From Streptococcus sp. oral taxon 431 (GTDB lineage Bacteria > Bacillota > Bacilli > Lactobacillales > Streptococcaceae): a stretch of 64,000 bases of DNA. The position numbers and the translations under genes are program-made. Positions 10,790 to 21,260 of the stretch are shown here, piece by piece. Where the stretch lies: positions 1-64,000 of the forward strand of contig NZ_JALDUI010000004.1 of NCBI RefSeq assembly GCF_023115445.1, read 5' to 3'. The notes beneath the pieces were generated by a model. The model was not told where the DNA came from, did no database searches, and was given only the letters and a program-made list of their open reading frames with translations. Each line of letters begins with the position of its first letter. Position 1 is the first letter of the stretch.

Positions 10790-11649
10790 GTCTGAACAGC
10801 TCCTTTCTCTTCTAATCTGTCTGCTAGTTCTTGCGCTTGGTTGACATTTGCAACCAAGGCGATGATACAACCTCCTAGACCACCACCACTCATCTTGGCA
10901 CCTAGGGCTCCATGGTCAAGAGCAGTTTCTACCAAGGCATCTGCCTCAGGGCTACTAACTCCGATTTCTTTTAGATTTCCATGAGCTTTGGTAAGAATCT
11001 CTCCCAGCTTCACGGCATCTTTTGTTTGAATAGCTTCTTCTGCTTCTTGGGTCAACTCTCCTAGTGCATGCAAGAAAGGTAAGGCATCCTTGCCCTTGCT
11101 CTGCACGACTTGGATAGCTTCACGAGTATGTCCATAAACTCCAGTATCTGCAATGACCAGATAAGCTGATAAATCCATGGCTAATTCTTCAAAACCAACA
11201 TTCTTAATAAAACGAATAGGTTGGTCACTAAGACAGGTCTTAGCATCCAATCCACTAGGATTCATATGGGCAATCATCTCCGCCCGATTGACCAAAATCT
11301 CTAACACATCATGTGGAAGTTCCGCTTGGTAATAATCAAATACCGCTCGAATGGCCGCAATACTTATGGCTGCTGAAGAACCCATCCCACGTTTTTCAGG
11401 AATAGCCGAGTCAATTTGACAACGTATGCAAGCATCTTTGATATTTAGATACTCGAGAGAAGCATAAACTGCCATGGACAAGGTATCCTCTTCAAAAAGA
11501 CGCCATGGTGTCGCTGCTGGAACCACCCTACAAGTCACTTCAACCTCTAAAAGAGGTAAAGAGATTGCTGGGTAGCCATAAACCACCGCATGCTCTCCTA
11601 TTAAAATAATTTTACTATGTGCCTGACCGACACCAACTTCTTTTGTCAT
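10771..11649 (-). CDS. mvaK1: Mevalonate kinase
   Basis: 292 residues, GHMP kinase. Motifs are SKIILIGEHAVVYGYPAI near the N-terminus, EKRGMGSSAAISIAAIRA for ATP binding and KMSGGGLGGCIIAL at the C-terminus. It is the first committed kinase of the pathway and the first gene of mvaK1-mvaD-mvaK2-fni. HMG-CoA synthase and reductase are not in the window, so they must lie elsewhere. About 200 bases of AT-rich sequence upstream should hold the operon promoter. Confidence 0.95.
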   Translation of the reverse strand: MTKEVGVGQAHSKIILIGEHAVVYGYPAISLPLLEVEVTCRVVPAATPWRLFEEDTLSMAVYASLEYLNIKDACIRCQIDSAIPEKRGMGSSAAISIAAIRAVFDYYQAELPHDVLEILVNRAEMIAHMNPSGLDAKTCLSDQPIRFIKNVGFEELAMDLSAYLVIADTGVYGHTREAIQVVQSKGKDALPFLHALGELTQEAEEAIQTKDAVKLGEILTKAHGNLKEIGVSSPEADALVETALDHGALGAKMSGGGLGGCIIALVANVNQAQELADRLEEKGAVQTWIESL

Positions 11650-11823
11650 TTAATCCTACTATCAGATGAAAATCATCTGTTTCTAGATAAAATTTTAGAA
11701 CTTTATTCCTTTCTATTTTATTATATTTTCACAAAAAAAGCGATTGTTTCCTTTCAGTTTCACAAAGCAAGGGATATATTTATGATTTTAATTAAGAAAA
11801 ACGATTGTCCTTGTTTAAATATT

Positions 11824-11855
11824 AAAAAAGCAGTTACAAAACTGCAACTGCTTTT
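11824..11855 (-). terminator. Terminator of gnd-ritR
   Basis: AAAAGCAGTT and AACTGCTTTT form a perfect 10-bp stem, with the T-run extending to TTTTTT on the minus strand, starting right after the ritR stop. Confidence 0.9.
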
Positions 11856-12545
11856 CTATTCTTGCATGGTATAACCAACACCACGCACTGTTTTAATGTA
11901 GCTCTTTTGACCTTTCACGTCAAGTTTGCTACGTAGATAACGGATATAAACATCCACAATATTGGTTTCGGTCGCACTTTCATACTTCCAAACACTTTCC
12001 AGCAACTGCTCACGAGTTAAGACCTTCTTGCTTCCCATAAGGGTTGCTAAAAGGTCATATTCACGACGTGTCAGAGCAATCATCTCCTCGCCACGATAGA
12101 CGGTATGATGTTCTACATCCATACGCAGATTTCGATAGGATGTAGGAACCTTCATTTGACTACAGTGTTGGTCTATAAAATCCCGACCTCGGAAAATTGC
12201 TACAATACGAGCCACCAAATCATCAATAATGACTGGCTTGTAGATGTATGAAACAGCGAAACGCTGGATTGTTTCAAGTTGGTCTTGCAATTCTTCTCGA
12301 TGGTCCACGACCATGATTACCGAAGCTGGCTTGGTCCGACTCAAGTTATCCGCAAAATCCTGGGCTGTCATATCCCCTAGATGAGCATTCAGTAAAATCA
12401 AGTCATAGTCAGTCTGAAGAGCCATGGAGAGGGCTTTTTGTCCCTCTTCTACCTGATCAACTCGGTATTGCTCTTTTTGGAGTTCCAGACTTAAAAAATG
12501 AGCTAGATTTCTTTCTTTCTCAAGTAATAAAATCCGTTTCCCCAT
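11856..12545 (-). CDS. ritR: RitR-type orphan OmpR-family regulator (atypical receiver)
   Basis: 229 residues: receiver-like domain (1-118), linker, and OmpR winged helix (about 130-229, ending YIRYLRSKL and GYTMQE). The usual phosphoacceptor Asp is replaced by Asn53 (LILLNAHLGD), and the acidic pocket is reduced to Leu8/Glu9. Cys128 is present in the linker (DQHCSQ). These are the hallmarks of pneumococcal RitR, which represses iron uptake and responds to peroxide through Cys128 instead of phosphorylation. No histidine kinase gene adjoins it. It lies 11 bp after gnd and is probably co-transcribed, tying redox and iron control to NADPH supply. Confidence 0.93.
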   Translation of the reverse strand: MGKRILLLEKERNLAHFLSLELQKEQYRVDQVEEGQKALSMALQTDYDLILLNAHLGDMTAQDFADNLSRTKPASVIMVVDHREELQDQLETIQRFAVSYIYKPVIIDDLVARIVAIFRGRDFIDQHCSQMKVPTSYRNLRMDVEHHTVYRGEEMIALTRREYDLLATLMGSKKVLTREQLLESVWKYESATETNIVDVYIRYLRSKLDVKGQKSYIKTVRGVGYTMQE

Positions 12546-12556
12546 GGCTGACCTAC

Positions 12557-13981
12557 TTATTTTTCGTCATACCAAGAGTAGTGGAATGTTCCTTCTTTGT
12601 CTTTACGTTGGTAAGTGTGGGCACCAAAGTAGTCACGTTGCGCTTGGATCAAATTAGCTGGAAGGTCAGCTGAACGGTAGCTATCATAGTAAGTAATAGC
12701 TGCTGAGAAGGTTGGCACTGGTACACCAGCTTGAACAGCAAGAGCTACGATATCACGCACTGCTTGTTGGTACTTAGCTGTTACATCCAAGAAGTACTCA
12801 TCCAAAAGAAGGTTAGCAAGATCTGCATCACGGTTGTAAGCATCAGTAATCTTTTGCAAGAAACGAGAACGGATGATACATCCATCGCGCCAGATAGATG
12901 CGATATCTGCAAATGGCAAGTTCCAGTTATTTTCTTTAGAAGCTACACGCAATTGCGCAAAACCTTGTGCGTATGAGATGATTTTTGAGAAGTAAAGGGC
13001 TTGACGGATTTTTTCAATCAATTCAGCCTTATCGCCTTCAAATTTGAAAGCGGCTGGTTTTGGAAGCACCTTGCTTGCATGAACACGTTCTTCTTTGTAA
13101 GTTGAGATGTAACGGGCAAATACTGACTCAGTAATGAGTGACAATGGCACACCAAGGTCAAGAGCTGATTGGCTAGTCCATTTACCTGTTCCCTTGTTTC
13201 CTGCAGCATCCAGGATGTAGTCTACGATTGGTCCATCTTGACCTTCATCATCTTTACGTCCAAGGATATCAGCAGTGATTTCGATCAAGTAGCTGTCCAA
13301 TTCACCCTTGTTCCACTCAGTAAAGATTTCAGCCATGTCTTCTGCAGAAAGACCAAGCAAGTGTTGCATAAGATCGTAGCTTTCTGCGATCAATTGCATA
13401 TCACCGTACTCGATACCATTGTGGACCATTTTTACATAGTGACCAGCTCCATCAGGACCGATGTAAGTTACACATGGTTTACCATCTTCTGGAGCTTTAG
13501 CAGAGATTTCTTCAAGAACATCTGCTACCAAGTCATAAGCTTCTTTTTGTCCGCCAGGCATGATAGATGGTCCTTCAAGGGCACCTTTTTCACCACCAGA
13601 AACACCTGTACCGATAAAGTTGATACCTGAGTTCGCCAACTCTTCATTACGACGGATGGTATCTTTGTAGAAAGTATTCCCTCCATCGATCAAGATATCA
13701 CCTTTATCCAAGTGTGGAAGAAGGGCTTGGATGGTCGCATCTGTACCAGGTCCTGCTTGTACCATAAGCATGATACGACGTGGTTTTTCAATTGAGTTTA
13801 CGAAACTTTCGATATCATAGCTTGGCACGAAGTTTTTATCAGGGTGGCAAGCAATCACATCTTCAGTTTTTTCTTTACTACGGTTATAAATAGCAACTGT
13901 ATAACCACGAGATTCAATATTAAGGGCAAGGTTACGACCCATTACGGCCATACCAACAACACCAAAGTTAGCTTTTGTCAT
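12557..13981 (-). CDS. gnd: 6-phosphogluconate dehydrogenase (decarboxylating)
   Basis: 474 residues. NADP-binding Rossmann start [16 protein letters not shown], substrate motifs [15 protein letters not shown] and [17 protein letters not shown], and a C-terminal helical domain ending in HYSWYDEK. It oxidises 6-phosphogluconate to ribulose 5-phosphate with NADPH production. The start has an AGAGGAG site 7 bases upstream. It is transcribed with ritR. The zwf gene is not in the window. Confidence 0.97.
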   Translation of the reverse strand: MTKANFGVVGMAVMGRNLALNIESRGYTVAIYNRSKEKTEDVIACHPDKNFVPSYDIESFVNSIEKPRRIMLMVQAGPGTDATIQALLPHLDKGDILIDGGNTFYKDTIRRNEELANSGINFIGTGVSGGEKGALEGPSIMPGGQKEAYDLVADVLEEISAKAPEDGKPCVTYIGPDGAGHYVKMVHNGIEYGDMQLIAESYDLMQHLLGLSAEDMAEIFTEWNKGELDSYLIEITADILGRKDDEGQDGPIVDYILDAAGNKGTGKWTSQSALDLGVPLSLITESVFARYISTYKEERVHASKVLPKPAAFKFEGDKAELIEKIRQALYFSKIISYAQGFAQLRVASKENNWNLPFADIASIWRDGCIIRSRFLQKITDAYNRDADLANLLLDEYFLDVTAKYQQAVRDIVALAVQAGVPVPTFSAAITYYDSYRSADLPANLIQAQRDYFGAHTYQRKDKEGTFHYSWYDEK

Positions 13982-14057
13982 GTGACACTCCTCTTGTTTA
14001 ATATGTTTTATTTTATCATGTTTATCTGTGAAAAGAAAGAATTTTGTAACAATTTGA

Positions 14058-15521
14058 CTAGTAGTCTAAATCATCCGCATGTCCAGAACCATTCCCTACA
14101 AAGTAACCTGTCTTACAATTTAGGGTAAAGAGATAGGTACCATCTGGTTTATAAAGATTATAGTAGCCATTACCATTAACAATATTCACAGGTTCCAAAA
14201 TGTATTGGTTGCCTGTAATGTAGCCACGCGCACGCGAAGTCTCAAGAATGCGTTCAAGGACACCATCTGCAAAAGTCCAAGCAGGATCACTACTATCACT
14301 TACAGCGGCTTGATTGTACGGTACTCGACTGACACTTCTTTGTAGGTTCACACCATTGCTTGATAGTCCACTATTTAGGATATTACTTGCTGAGGCTGTT
14401 TCACCCGCTGAAGTTGATGCATTAGCAGAGCTGCTAGCATTGCTTTCAGTTGCAGAACTTGACTCTGCTTGGCTTGATGAACTTGACTGACTACTGCTTG
14501 AGCTTGTAGAACTTGAAAGTTGACTCTTACCGAGACTAATAGCCTTAGCTAGCAGTTTATCAATTTCAGTATTCCCAGTCTTAACTTCGGTAAATTTAGC
14601 ATCTGCCTTTACTTTAGCATTTGTATTTAGAACACCATCTGTGATAGCTGGTGTTTCAAATTGAGCATTAACATCTTGTACCGCTTTGATTTGTGTTTCA
14701 AGACTATCGTATTTTGATTTGGCAAGAGTATGCTCACTAGCTCCCTCAAGTTTATCTAAAAGTTCTTTGAGCTGACTCAGCTGACTAAACTGACTATTTT
14801 TTAGGGCAGTTTTATTCTCATCAGTATAAAAAGTATCATAGAGACTGTTAAATTGATTGAGAATTGCTTGATTACTTACCAAACCTGTATCAGATGACTG
14901 AGACTGAATTTCTTGAGAAGAACGCGTAATTTGACGATAAACGTAGTAGCTACCCCCAATAATCAAGACAATAATCGCTAAAAGAGCTGACAAGATGACC
15001 CACAGTTTTTTGTTTTGTGGCTCATCTTCTGCTTGAGCAGAGCGAGATAAAGATTGATGTTCCTCTTGCAAAGCTTCTTCATCCTCTGCAACAAGGGGCT
15101 CAGTTACAGGTTCCACTGGGTTTTTATCCATAACCAAGGTTTCTTCAAGGGGTGGAAGGAGAAATTCTTCCATTGCTACTCCCTCTTCTTCAGCAGCAAT
15201 CTCTAAGTCAGGGATTTCTTCTACTGGTTCAACCTCTTCATCAATTGTTTCTTTGGCGTCTTGAAGCAAATCATCTAGACTTCGAAGTTCCTCTTTCTTC
15301 GCCTGAATGTTTGCAAATTTGTCAGCCTCGATTTCTTCACGGTGTTGTTTAATGTATTTGTCCAAAATAGTATCATCAGGAGTTACTCCTGCCTCGATTT
15401 CTTCATTTTTTCGAATAACCTGTCCAACTGTCAGATCCTTAGCTTCTTCAAAATCAAACTGAGGCTCCTGAAAGGTTTTCTCAGGTTCTAACAACTCTTC
15501 TTTTTTATCCTTTGGATCCAT
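14058..15521 (-). CDS. mapZ: MapZ (LocZ) division-site positioning protein
   Basis: 487 residues with one membrane segment (about 172-195). The N-terminal cytoplasmic part is highly acidic and begins [11 protein letters not shown], which in pneumococcus binds FtsZ and carries StkP-phosphorylated threonines; Thr92 in DAKETIDEE is a candidate here. The outside part has a coiled region, a serine-rich linker (about 335-385) and a compact C-terminal domain with aromatic [13 protein letters not shown] segments thought to bind nascent peptidoglycan. It follows the RNA methyltransferase gene by 12 bp and precedes gnd, the same order as in pneumococcus (recalled). Confidence 0.9.
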   Translation of the reverse strand: MDPKDKKEELLEPEKTFQEPQFDFEEAKDLTVGQVIRKNEEIEAGVTPDDTILDKYIKQHREEIEADKFANIQAKKEELRSLDDLLQDAKETIDEEVEPVEEIPDLEIAAEEEGVAMEEFLLPPLEETLVMDKNPVEPVTEPLVAEDEEALQEEHQSLSRSAQAEDEPQNKKLWVILSALLAIIVLIIGGSYYVYRQITRSSQEIQSQSSDTGLVSNQAILNQFNSLYDTFYTDENKTALKNSQFSQLSQLKELLDKLEGASEHTLAKSKYDSLETQIKAVQDVNAQFETPAITDGVLNTNAKVKADAKFTEVKTGNTEIDKLLAKAISLGKSQLSSSTSSSSSQSSSSSQAESSSATESNASSSANASTSAGETASASNILNSGLSSNGVNLQRSVSRVPYNQAAVSDSSDPAWTFADGVLERILETSRARGYITGNQYILEPVNIVNGNGYYNLYKPDGTYLFTLNCKTGYFVGNGSGHADDLDY

Positions 15522-15533
15522 GGCAACTCCTTT

Positions 15534-16691
15534 CTAATCTGTCAAATTTCTTTTGACACGTTGACCAAAATATTGATATAAATCAACTTTCAAAGTACCA
15601 TTGTAGAGTTTTCGTTTTTTGTCCGCCTGACTACCATATTTGCTTTCAAAGGCTTCGTCACTAGTCAGGATAAACTTACTCCACGTCTTGAGAGGCTCAA
15701 AAACCTCACCCATTTCAGCATAGAGCTTGGTAACCCCTGCATCATCTGACAAGCGTTCACCATAAGGCGGGTTAGAGATAATCACCCCATTAATCTTATC
15801 CGTACGCAAATCCTGTACGCGCATCTGTTTAAAGAGAATATCTCCAGATACTCCTGCTGCCTGGGCATTGGCCTTGGCAATTTCTACCATACGACCATCA
15901 ATATCACAGCCCATAATATCCAGTTCAATCTCTCGATCTATCTGCTTACTAGCTTCAGTTCTGACTTCTTGAATCAAACGGTCACTGACCCAGTTCCATT
16001 CTTCAAAGGCAAAGGAACGACGTAAACCAGGCGCCATCTTGCGCGCAATCATAGCCGCCTCAATACAAAAAGTTCCCGAACCACAAGTTGGATCAATCAA
16101 AGGCTTATCAGGGTACCAGTTAGAAAGTTGCAAAATCGCAGCTGCCATATTTTCTTTGATCGGAGCTCCACCTTTTTCAGTACGGTAACCACGTTTAAAG
16201 AGACTTGAGCCAGTAGTATCAATCATGACAGTTGCTATGTCTTTAAGGATAGAAACTTCAATCTTGAACTCTGGTCCATTCTCCATGAGAGGAACACCCT
16301 CTGGCCGTGCATAATGTTTTTGCAATTTCTTAACAACTGCCTTCTTGGAAATTGCCTGTACACTTGGTTCATTGTGTAATTTTGACTTAACACACTTGGC
16401 CTTTGAAATTGGGAAACGGGCACCAAGCGGGAGATAGTTCTCCCAGTCTAAACCAAAAACACCTTGAAAAAGTTCTTCAAATGTTTTTGCTGGGAATGTT
16501 CCCACAACGATTTTGATCCTATCCGCAGCTCTTAGCCACAGGTTAGTTTGGATGATTGCTTTCACATCACCTTGAAAACGAACACGTCCATTCTCAACTT
16601 GACAATCATAACCAAGATCGCGTACCTCTCGCCCAACTACAGCTTCCAAACCCGCCGCAGCAGTTGCAATTAAATTAAATGTTTGTTTCAT
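15534..16691 (-). CDS. THUMP-domain class I rRNA methyltransferase (RlmL/YpsC-like)
   Basis: 385 residues. N-terminal ferredoxin-like and THUMP region (about 1-160), then a Rossmann methyltransferase domain with DPTCGSGTFCIEAA for SAM binding and the catalytic NPPYGERL motif typical of N2-guanine or N6-adenine RNA methylation. The family matches the N-terminal half of E. coli RlmL and B. subtilis YpsC, which modify 23S rRNA. Target position is not provable here. It is the first gene of a two-gene unit with mapZ. Confidence 0.88.
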   Translation of the reverse strand: MKQTFNLIATAAAGLEAVVGREVRDLGYDCQVENGRVRFQGDVKAIIQTNLWLRAADRIKIVVGTFPAKTFEELFQGVFGLDWENYLPLGARFPISKAKCVKSKLHNEPSVQAISKKAVVKKLQKHYARPEGVPLMENGPEFKIEVSILKDIATVMIDTTGSSLFKRGYRTEKGGAPIKENMAAAILQLSNWYPDKPLIDPTCGSGTFCIEAAMIARKMAPGLRRSFAFEEWNWVSDRLIQEVRTEASKQIDREIELDIMGCDIDGRMVEIAKANAQAAGVSGDILFKQMRVQDLRTDKINGVIISNPPYGERLSDDAGVTKLYAEMGEVFEPLKTWSKFILTSDEAFESKYGSQADKKRKLYNGTLKVDLYQYFGQRVKRNLTD

Positions 16692-16725
16692 TTCAGTCTT
16701 TTGTAGACCTTTCTTTATTCACTTT

Positions 16726-16763
16726 AAAAAATGAGGTTGAGAATATATCTCAGCCCCAACCTA
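16726..16763 (-). terminator. Terminator of rnpB
   Basis: AGGTTGGGGCTGAGA and TCTCAACCT can pair around a short AT loop and are followed by CATTTTTT on the minus strand, directly after the RNase P RNA. Confidence 0.75.
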
Positions 16764-16764
16764 T

Positions 16765-17158
16765 ATGCAATTTTCTATAAGCCATGTTTTGTTCCAGAAG
16801 TGACTAGGACCACTTCCTTCGATAATCATCTGTCTACCACTAGCAGCTCTAGCTGATAGCAGTCAGAGTACTACGTTCGTTTCCGCGCACTCCATGCCCC
16901 GACCAAAATTTGGGTTGCTAGCTTGAGGGGTTTACCGCGTTCCACTCTCTCCGTTTCCAGAGAGACTCCGTCACTGTGGCACTTTCAAGCCTACTCTGAC
17001 CTATCAAAAGACTTAGCCATTTCAACTGCCGTAACGATTTCTCGTCCCTAGGCTTATGGTTTCGCCTAGCACAAACACTACAGGCATCACAGCCTGTGCT
17101 AGCATGGACTTTCCTCATGAAAAGAAATTCTCTTCACGCGATTATCCAAAAATTGCAC
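16765..17158 (-). ncRNA. rnpB: RNase P RNA (type B)
   Basis: About 394 nt. The minus strand contains the universal P4 signature GAGGAAAGTCCATGC near the 5' end and the distal strand GTGGTAGACAGATGATTATC near the 3' end, plus CACAGTGACGGAGTC-type core segments. The two ends pair (GTGCAATTTT with AAAATTGCAT). It is the catalytic RNA that removes 5' leaders from tRNA precursors. Ends are estimated from the terminal helix. It lies between gpsB and the THUMP methyltransferase. Confidence 0.95.
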
Positions 17159-17171
17159 AACAAAATCATTC

Positions 17172-17501
17172 TTAGAAATCAGAATTATCCAAGATTTGTT
17201 TGCCAAATACTTCTTTTTCAAGACGATTCAAACGTTTCAAAATATCAAAGTTTGTCATAGAAGTCGTACTTCCATGATCTGCTGATTCAGAAGTTGCTGG
17301 TGCCACTTGAGGTTTTTTCGCCAATTCTTCTTTGAGCTCCGCGATTTCTGAACGCAATGAATTTACTAATGCTGCATAAGTTTCATAATCCTTGATGACA
17401 TCATCCAAGAATTCATCAACCTCTGCTTTACTATATCCACGTACTTCTCTTCCAAAATCCTGTTCAAAAATATCTTTTGCTGTAAAAATAATACTTGCCA
17501 T
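17172..17501 (-). CDS. gpsB: GpsB cell-division adaptor
   Basis: 109 residues from the ATG at 17501 (GGAGAG site 7 bases upstream), the length known for streptococcal GpsB. The N-terminal DivIVA-like domain shows [20 protein letters not shown] followed by a coiled coil (about 35-68), a short Ser/Thr-rich linker and the conserved C-terminal [17 protein letters not shown]. It coordinates septal and peripheral wall synthesis with penicillin-binding proteins and the StkP kinase. Four extra upstream codons are open but unsupported by a ribosome site. Confidence 0.95.
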   Translation of the reverse strand: MASIIFTAKDIFEQDFGREVRGYSKAEVDEFLDDVIKDYETYAALVNSLRSEIAELKEELAKKPQVAPATSESADHGSTTSMTNFDILKRLNRLEKEVFGKQILDNSDF

Positions 17502-17570
17502 GTCTCTCTCCATTCTCAGTTGCTAGTATTATTATATAAAAAAAGGCAAACAAAAAGCAAGGTCAAAGGC

Positions 17571-18098
17571 TCAATTTTCGGAAAAATTTTCAGCTACTTC
17601 GTTTAATTCCTCAAATGTTAATCTTTTTGTAATATAGTTGTCTTTCTTTTTCATCAGTTCGTAAAAATACTTCAGTTTTGTTTCATTTTCTTCATCATAA
17701 AAAAGATAGGCACCATCTGTATTTTCAAGTAAGAAAAGTTGATAGTCTCGTAATTGACCCTTGTGCTCGTAGTTTGGATAGGCGTACTTAACAAAATCAA
17801 CTTGTTTAAATTCACTAAGTTTAACCTGATTTCCCTCATTCCAGTTTTCCCCATGAGTCTCAAAATCAAAAATAGTTGCAAGTTGGAAACCAAAGTCATC
17901 TTTCATATCTCTGGCCACCTCTAAAACCCAGTGTTCAAATCCCAGAGTTCCCGTAAATACCAACCATTTCAAACCTTCGTCAGCCATTTTTTCCAAATCA
18001 CTACGAATGGCTTTTTTAATAATTTTTAAACGAATATCTTTATCATTAAACAATCCTAAATCAAAGCTAGAATAGCCTAAAACCAAGGCTGTATGCAT
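17571..18098 (-). CDS. YpsA-family SLOG-domain protein (DUF1273)
   Basis: 175 residues from the ATG at 18098, which has a GGGTG site and gives the conserved opening [19 protein letters not shown] superfamily features are a glycine-rich [10 protein letters not shown] segment in a Rossmann-like fold. The B. subtilis relative YpsA influences cell division when overproduced; its ligand is unknown. It is divergent from recU-pbp1A with only 67 bp between starts and next to gpsB, a conserved arrangement in Firmicutes. Confidence 0.88.
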   Translation of the reverse strand: MHTALVLGYSSFDLGLFNDKDIRLKIIKKAIRSDLEKMADEGLKWLVFTGTLGFEHWVLEVARDMKDDFGFQLATIFDFETHGENWNEGNQVKLSEFKQVDFVKYAYPNYEHKGQLRDYQLFLLENTDGAYLFYDEENETKLKYFYELMKKKDNYITKRLTFEELNEVAENFSEN

Positions 18099-18127
18099 TT
18101 TTTCACCCTTTCTGTGCACTTTTATGG

Positions 18128-18133
18128 TATAAT
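18128..18133 (+). promoter_or_regulatory. Extended -10 promoter of recU-pbp1A
   Basis: TATAAT preceded by TGG (extended -10 context), 32 bases before the recU start. No convincing -35. An oppositely directed weak promoter (TTGGTA, 17 nt, TATACC) for the ypsA-like gene overlaps it. Confidence 0.55.
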
Positions 18134-18165
18134 AGAGTGATGTTATTGTACCAATAAGGAGAATT

Positions 18166-18762
18166 ATGGTCAACTATCCTCATAAACTTTCATCGAAAAA
18201 AAAACAAGAAGTCACCTCACAAACTAAAAATTTCGCAAATCGTGGGATGACCTTTGAAAAGATGATCAATGCTACAAACGATTATTATCTGACACACGGT
18301 TTAGCTGTTATCCATAAGAAACCAACTCCTGTTCAGATTGTCCGCGTAGACTATCCGCAGCGTAGTCGGGCTAAGATTGTTGAAGCTTATTTTAGACAGG
18401 CATCGACTACCGATTATTCTGGAGTTTATGAAGGGTTTTACATCGATTTCGAAGCTAAGGAAACTAAGCAAAAACATGCCATTCCGATGAAGAACTTCCA
18501 TCCTCATCAGATTCGGCATATGGAACAAGTCCTTGATCAAAAAGGGATTTGCTTTGTCCTTCTTCATTTTTCTTCTTATCAAGAAACGTATTTATTGCCG
18601 GCACTTGACCTCATCCGTTTTTATCATCAGGATATGGGGAAAAAGTCAATGCCGCTTGACTATATCAAAGAATTCGGTTATGTGATTGAGCAGTCTGCTT
18701 TCCCACAAATTCCTTACCTTGATACAGTCAAACAACATTTACTAGGTGGTAAAACAATATGA
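18166..18762 (+). CDS. recU: Holliday junction resolvase RecU
   Basis: 198 residues. [11 protein letters not shown] near the N-terminus and the nuclease core [12 protein letters not shown] (Asp/Glu/Lys metal-binding set), then [12 protein letters not shown], all typical of RecU, which cuts four-way junctions during recombination and chromosome segregation. The start has an AAGGAG site. The 3' end overlaps pbp1A by 4 bases, coupling recombination and wall-synthesis genes in a conserved pair. Confidence 0.96.
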   Translation: MVNYPHKLSSKKKQEVTSQTKNFANRGMTFEKMINATNDYYLTHGLAVIHKKPTPVQIVRVDYPQRSRAKIVEAYFRQASTTDYSGVYEGFYIDFEAKETKQKHAIPMKNFHPHQIRHMEQVLDQKGICFVLLHFSSYQETYLLPALDLIRFYHQDMGKKSMPLDYIKEFGYVIEQSAFPQIPYLDTVKQHLLGGKTI

Positions 18763-20921
18763 ACAAACAAACTATCTTGCGCATCGTTAAATACCTCAGC
18801 ATTGTTACGATTAGCTTATTTATCGTAGCTTTCCTACTTGGCGGTGGTGTATTTCTTCACTATGCAAACAAGGCTCCTGAACTCTCTGAAAGCAAACTTG
18901 TTGCAACTACATCAAGTAAAATTTATGATAGCAAAAATGAACTCATTGCAGATTTAGGTGCTGAACGTCGTGTCAATGCTCAAAGTAGTGATATTCCTAC
19001 TGATCTTGTCAATGCGATTGTCTCTATCGAGGATCATCGCTTCTTTAACCACAGAGGAATTGATAGCATTCGAATAGCAGGAGCTTTCCTACGTAACCTC
19101 AGTAGTAATGGTGGTCTTCAAGGGGGATCAACCTTGACCCAACAGTTGATTAAGCTGACTTATTTCTCAACATCAACAGCTGATCAAACCCTATCCCGTA
19201 AAGTTCAAGAGGCTTGGTTGGCTATCCAGCTAGAGCGAACTGCAACTAAGCAAGAAATATTGACCTATTACGTCAATAAGGTCTACATGTCAAATGGTAA
19301 CTATGGTATGCAGACAGCTGCGGAAAACTATTATGGTAAGGACCTCAAAGACTTGTCCATCCCACAACTTGCACTCTTAGCAGGTATGCCACAGGCTCCA
19401 AACCAATACGATCCCTATTCTCATCCTGAAGCAGCCCTTGAAAGACGAAACCTCGTTTTGTCAGAAATGCAAAAACAAGGCTACCTTACAGCCGAGCAAT
19501 ATGAAACAGCAATCAATACCCCAATCACAGATGGACTTCAAAGTCTAAAATCTGTTAATAGCTATCCACCGTACATGGATAACTATCTTAAAGAAGTTAT
19601 TGACCAAGTAGAGCAAGAGACAGGTTATAATCTATTAACAACAGGTATGGAAGTCTATACAAACGTCGACCAAGAGGTACAAAAACGCCTTTGGGATATT
19701 TACAATACAGACGAATACGTTGACTATCCAGATGATGACCTTCAAGCTGCTTCTACTATCGTTGATGTTACAAATGGTAAAGTCATCGCTCAACTTGGTT
19801 CTAGACACCAATCAAGTAATGTTTCATTCGGTATCAACCAAGCCGTCGAAACAAACCGTGACTGGGGTTCTACTATGAAACCAATCACAGACTACGCTCC
19901 TGCACTTGAGTACGGAATCTTCGACTCTACTGCAGCAACGATTAATGATGCCCCTTATAACTATCCTGGAACAGACATTCCTGTCTATAACTGGGATAAA
20001 ACCTACTTTGGAAATATCACTCTCCAGTACGCAATTCAACAATCTCGTAACGTACCAGCCGTTAAAACACTTGAAAAAGTTGGATTAGACCATGCTAAGA
20101 CCTTCTTGAATGGTTTAGGAATTGATTACCCATCAATGGTATACGCAAATGCTATCTCAAGTAATACAGTTGAATCTCATAAACAGTACGGAGCAAGTAG
20201 TGAAAAAATGGCTGCTGCCTATGCTGCCTTTGCTAACGGCGGTATCTATCACAAACCAATGTATATCAATAAAGTTGTCTTTAGTGATGGCAGTTCAAAA
20301 GAGTTTTCAGACCAAGGTACTCGCGCCATGAAGGAAACAACCGCCTACATGATGACAGAAATGATGAAAACCGTATTAACATACGGAACTGGTCGTGGAG
20401 CCTACATGTCATGGCTTCCACAAGCTGGGAAAACTGGTACTTCAAACTATACAGACAATGAAATTGAGAACTACATTAAGAACACTGGGTATGTTGCTCC
20501 AGACGAAATGTTCGTAGGATATACTCGTAAGTATTCAATGGCCGTTTGGACTGGTTACTCAAACCGTCTTACTCCAATCGTAGGAGATGGATTTAGAGTC
20601 GCTGCAAATATCTACCGCTCAATGATGGGATATCTGTCAGAGGATGATCATCCTGGTGATTGGACAATGCCTGAAGGTTTGTATCGCAACGGCGAATACG
20701 TCTTTAAGAACGGTGCTCGTAACAACTGGATTCCACAGTCAACTCAAGCAAGTTCGACAACAGAGAGCTCAAGTTCAAGTACAACTTCAACAACTGAAAG
20801 TCCAAGCTCTTCGAATGATAATACGAATGGCGCTACCAATCCAAATGCCTCAGTACCAAACACAACTACAAATAGTCAACAACAAAATCCAGCCCCACAA
20901 AATACACAAGGGCAGCAATAA
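18759..20921 (+). CDS. pbp1A: Bifunctional class A penicillin-binding protein 1A
   Basis: 720 residues. Short cytoplasmic tail, membrane anchor (about 12-34), GT51 transglycosylase with catalytic Glu91 in [12 protein letters not shown] and [11 protein letters not shown], then a transpeptidase with S371-TMK, S429-RN and K558-TG. The C-terminal 70 or so residues are a Ser/Thr/Asn/Gln tail. It polymerises and cross-links peptidoglycan. The active-site STMK is unaltered, but residues 575-578 read NTGY, corresponding to positions 574-577 where susceptible pneumococci have TSQF (recalled). It overlaps recU by 4 bases. Confidence 0.97.
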   Translation: MNKQTILRIVKYLSIVTISLFIVAFLLGGGVFLHYANKAPELSESKLVATTSSKIYDSKNELIADLGAERRVNAQSSDIPTDLVNAIVSIEDHRFFNHRGIDSIRIAGAFLRNLSSNGGLQGGSTLTQQLIKLTYFSTSTADQTLSRKVQEAWLAIQLERTATKQEILTYYVNKVYMSNGNYGMQTAAENYYGKDLKDLSIPQLALLAGMPQAPNQYDPYSHPEAALERRNLVLSEMQKQGYLTAEQYETAINTPITDGLQSLKSVNSYPPYMDNYLKEVIDQVEQETGYNLLTTGMEVYTNVDQEVQKRLWDIYNTDEYVDYPDDDLQAASTIVDVTNGKVIAQLGSRHQSSNVSFGINQAVETNRDWGSTMKPITDYAPALEYGIFDSTAATINDAPYNYPGTDIPVYNWDKTYFGNITLQYAIQQSRNVPAVKTLEKVGLDHAKTFLNGLGIDYPSMVYANAISSNTVESHKQYGASSEKMAAAYAAFANGGIYHKPMYINKVVFSDGSSKEFSDQGTRAMKETTAYMMTEMMKTVLTYGTGRGAYMSWLPQAGKTGTSNYTDNEIENYIKNTGYVAPDEMFVGYTRKYSMAVWTGYSNRLTPIVGDGFRVAANIYRSMMGYLSEDDHPGDWTMPEGLYRNGEYVFKNGARNNWIPQSTQASSTTESSSSSTTSTTESPSSSNDNTNGATNPNASVPNTTTNSQQQNPAPQNTQGQQ

Positions 20922-20926
20922 AATAT

Positions 20927-20956
20927 AAAAAACTGAGGATTTATTCTCAGTTTTTT
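20927..20956 (+). terminator. Terminator of recU-pbp1A
   Basis: AAAAAACTGAG and CTCAGTTTTTT form an 11-bp perfect stem with an 8-base loop, a few bases after the pbp1A stop. The symmetrical A/T ends could act in both directions. Confidence 0.9.
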
Positions 20957-21226
20957 GTATGCAGTTTTTTATGGTGGAATCTTAATTTCTACCAGGTCAA
21001 ACTTTTTAAAAATATGTAGAGAAACAACTGAACAGGTTAATATCTCAATCGCAACCTTATCCCAAACACAAGTTAAATAGTCGGGAAAACTGTTTAAAAT
21101 TATAGATAAAAGATATCTTACTTTTATGTAATACTGGAGCGTGACTTAGAATGTCTGTTCTACTACTTCAATGCAGTGCTTGAACTAATAACCAAAATAT
21201 CAAACTGATGTCTCAGCAATGATATC
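20957..21226. other. Convergent intergenic stretch without genes
   Basis: About 270 bases between the pbp1A and aliA terminators. No reading frame, promoter or stable repeat was recognised. In pneumococcus other genes lie around this junction (recalled); nothing of them is detectable here. Confidence 0.5.
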
Positions 21227-21252
21227 AAAAGACCAGACTTTTTGTCCGGCCT
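21227..21252 (-). terminator. Terminator of aliA
   Basis: AGGCCGGAC and GTCTGGTCT form a 9-bp stem (two G-U pairs) with a 4-base loop followed by TTTTG on the minus strand, close behind the aliA stop. CTCTTTTTTC on the other side could also serve the plus strand. Confidence 0.75.
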
Positions 21253-21260
21253 CTTTTTTC

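Noticed and set aside
10790-10870. 81-base upstream extension of mvaD
   Set aside because: It lies inside mvaK1, encodes an unrelated Arg/Cys/Gln-rich stretch, and the ATG at 10789 has the proper ribosome site.
13169-13630. 153-codon frame on the plus strand opposite gnd
   Set aside because: Low-complexity Phe/Thr/Ser/Cys composition typical of antisense to a highly codon-biased gene; no ribosome site or family resemblance.
16918-17118. 66-codon open frame on the minus strand inside the RNase P RNA
   Set aside because: It coincides with conserved rnpB core sequence and has no ribosome site; the RNA explains the conservation.
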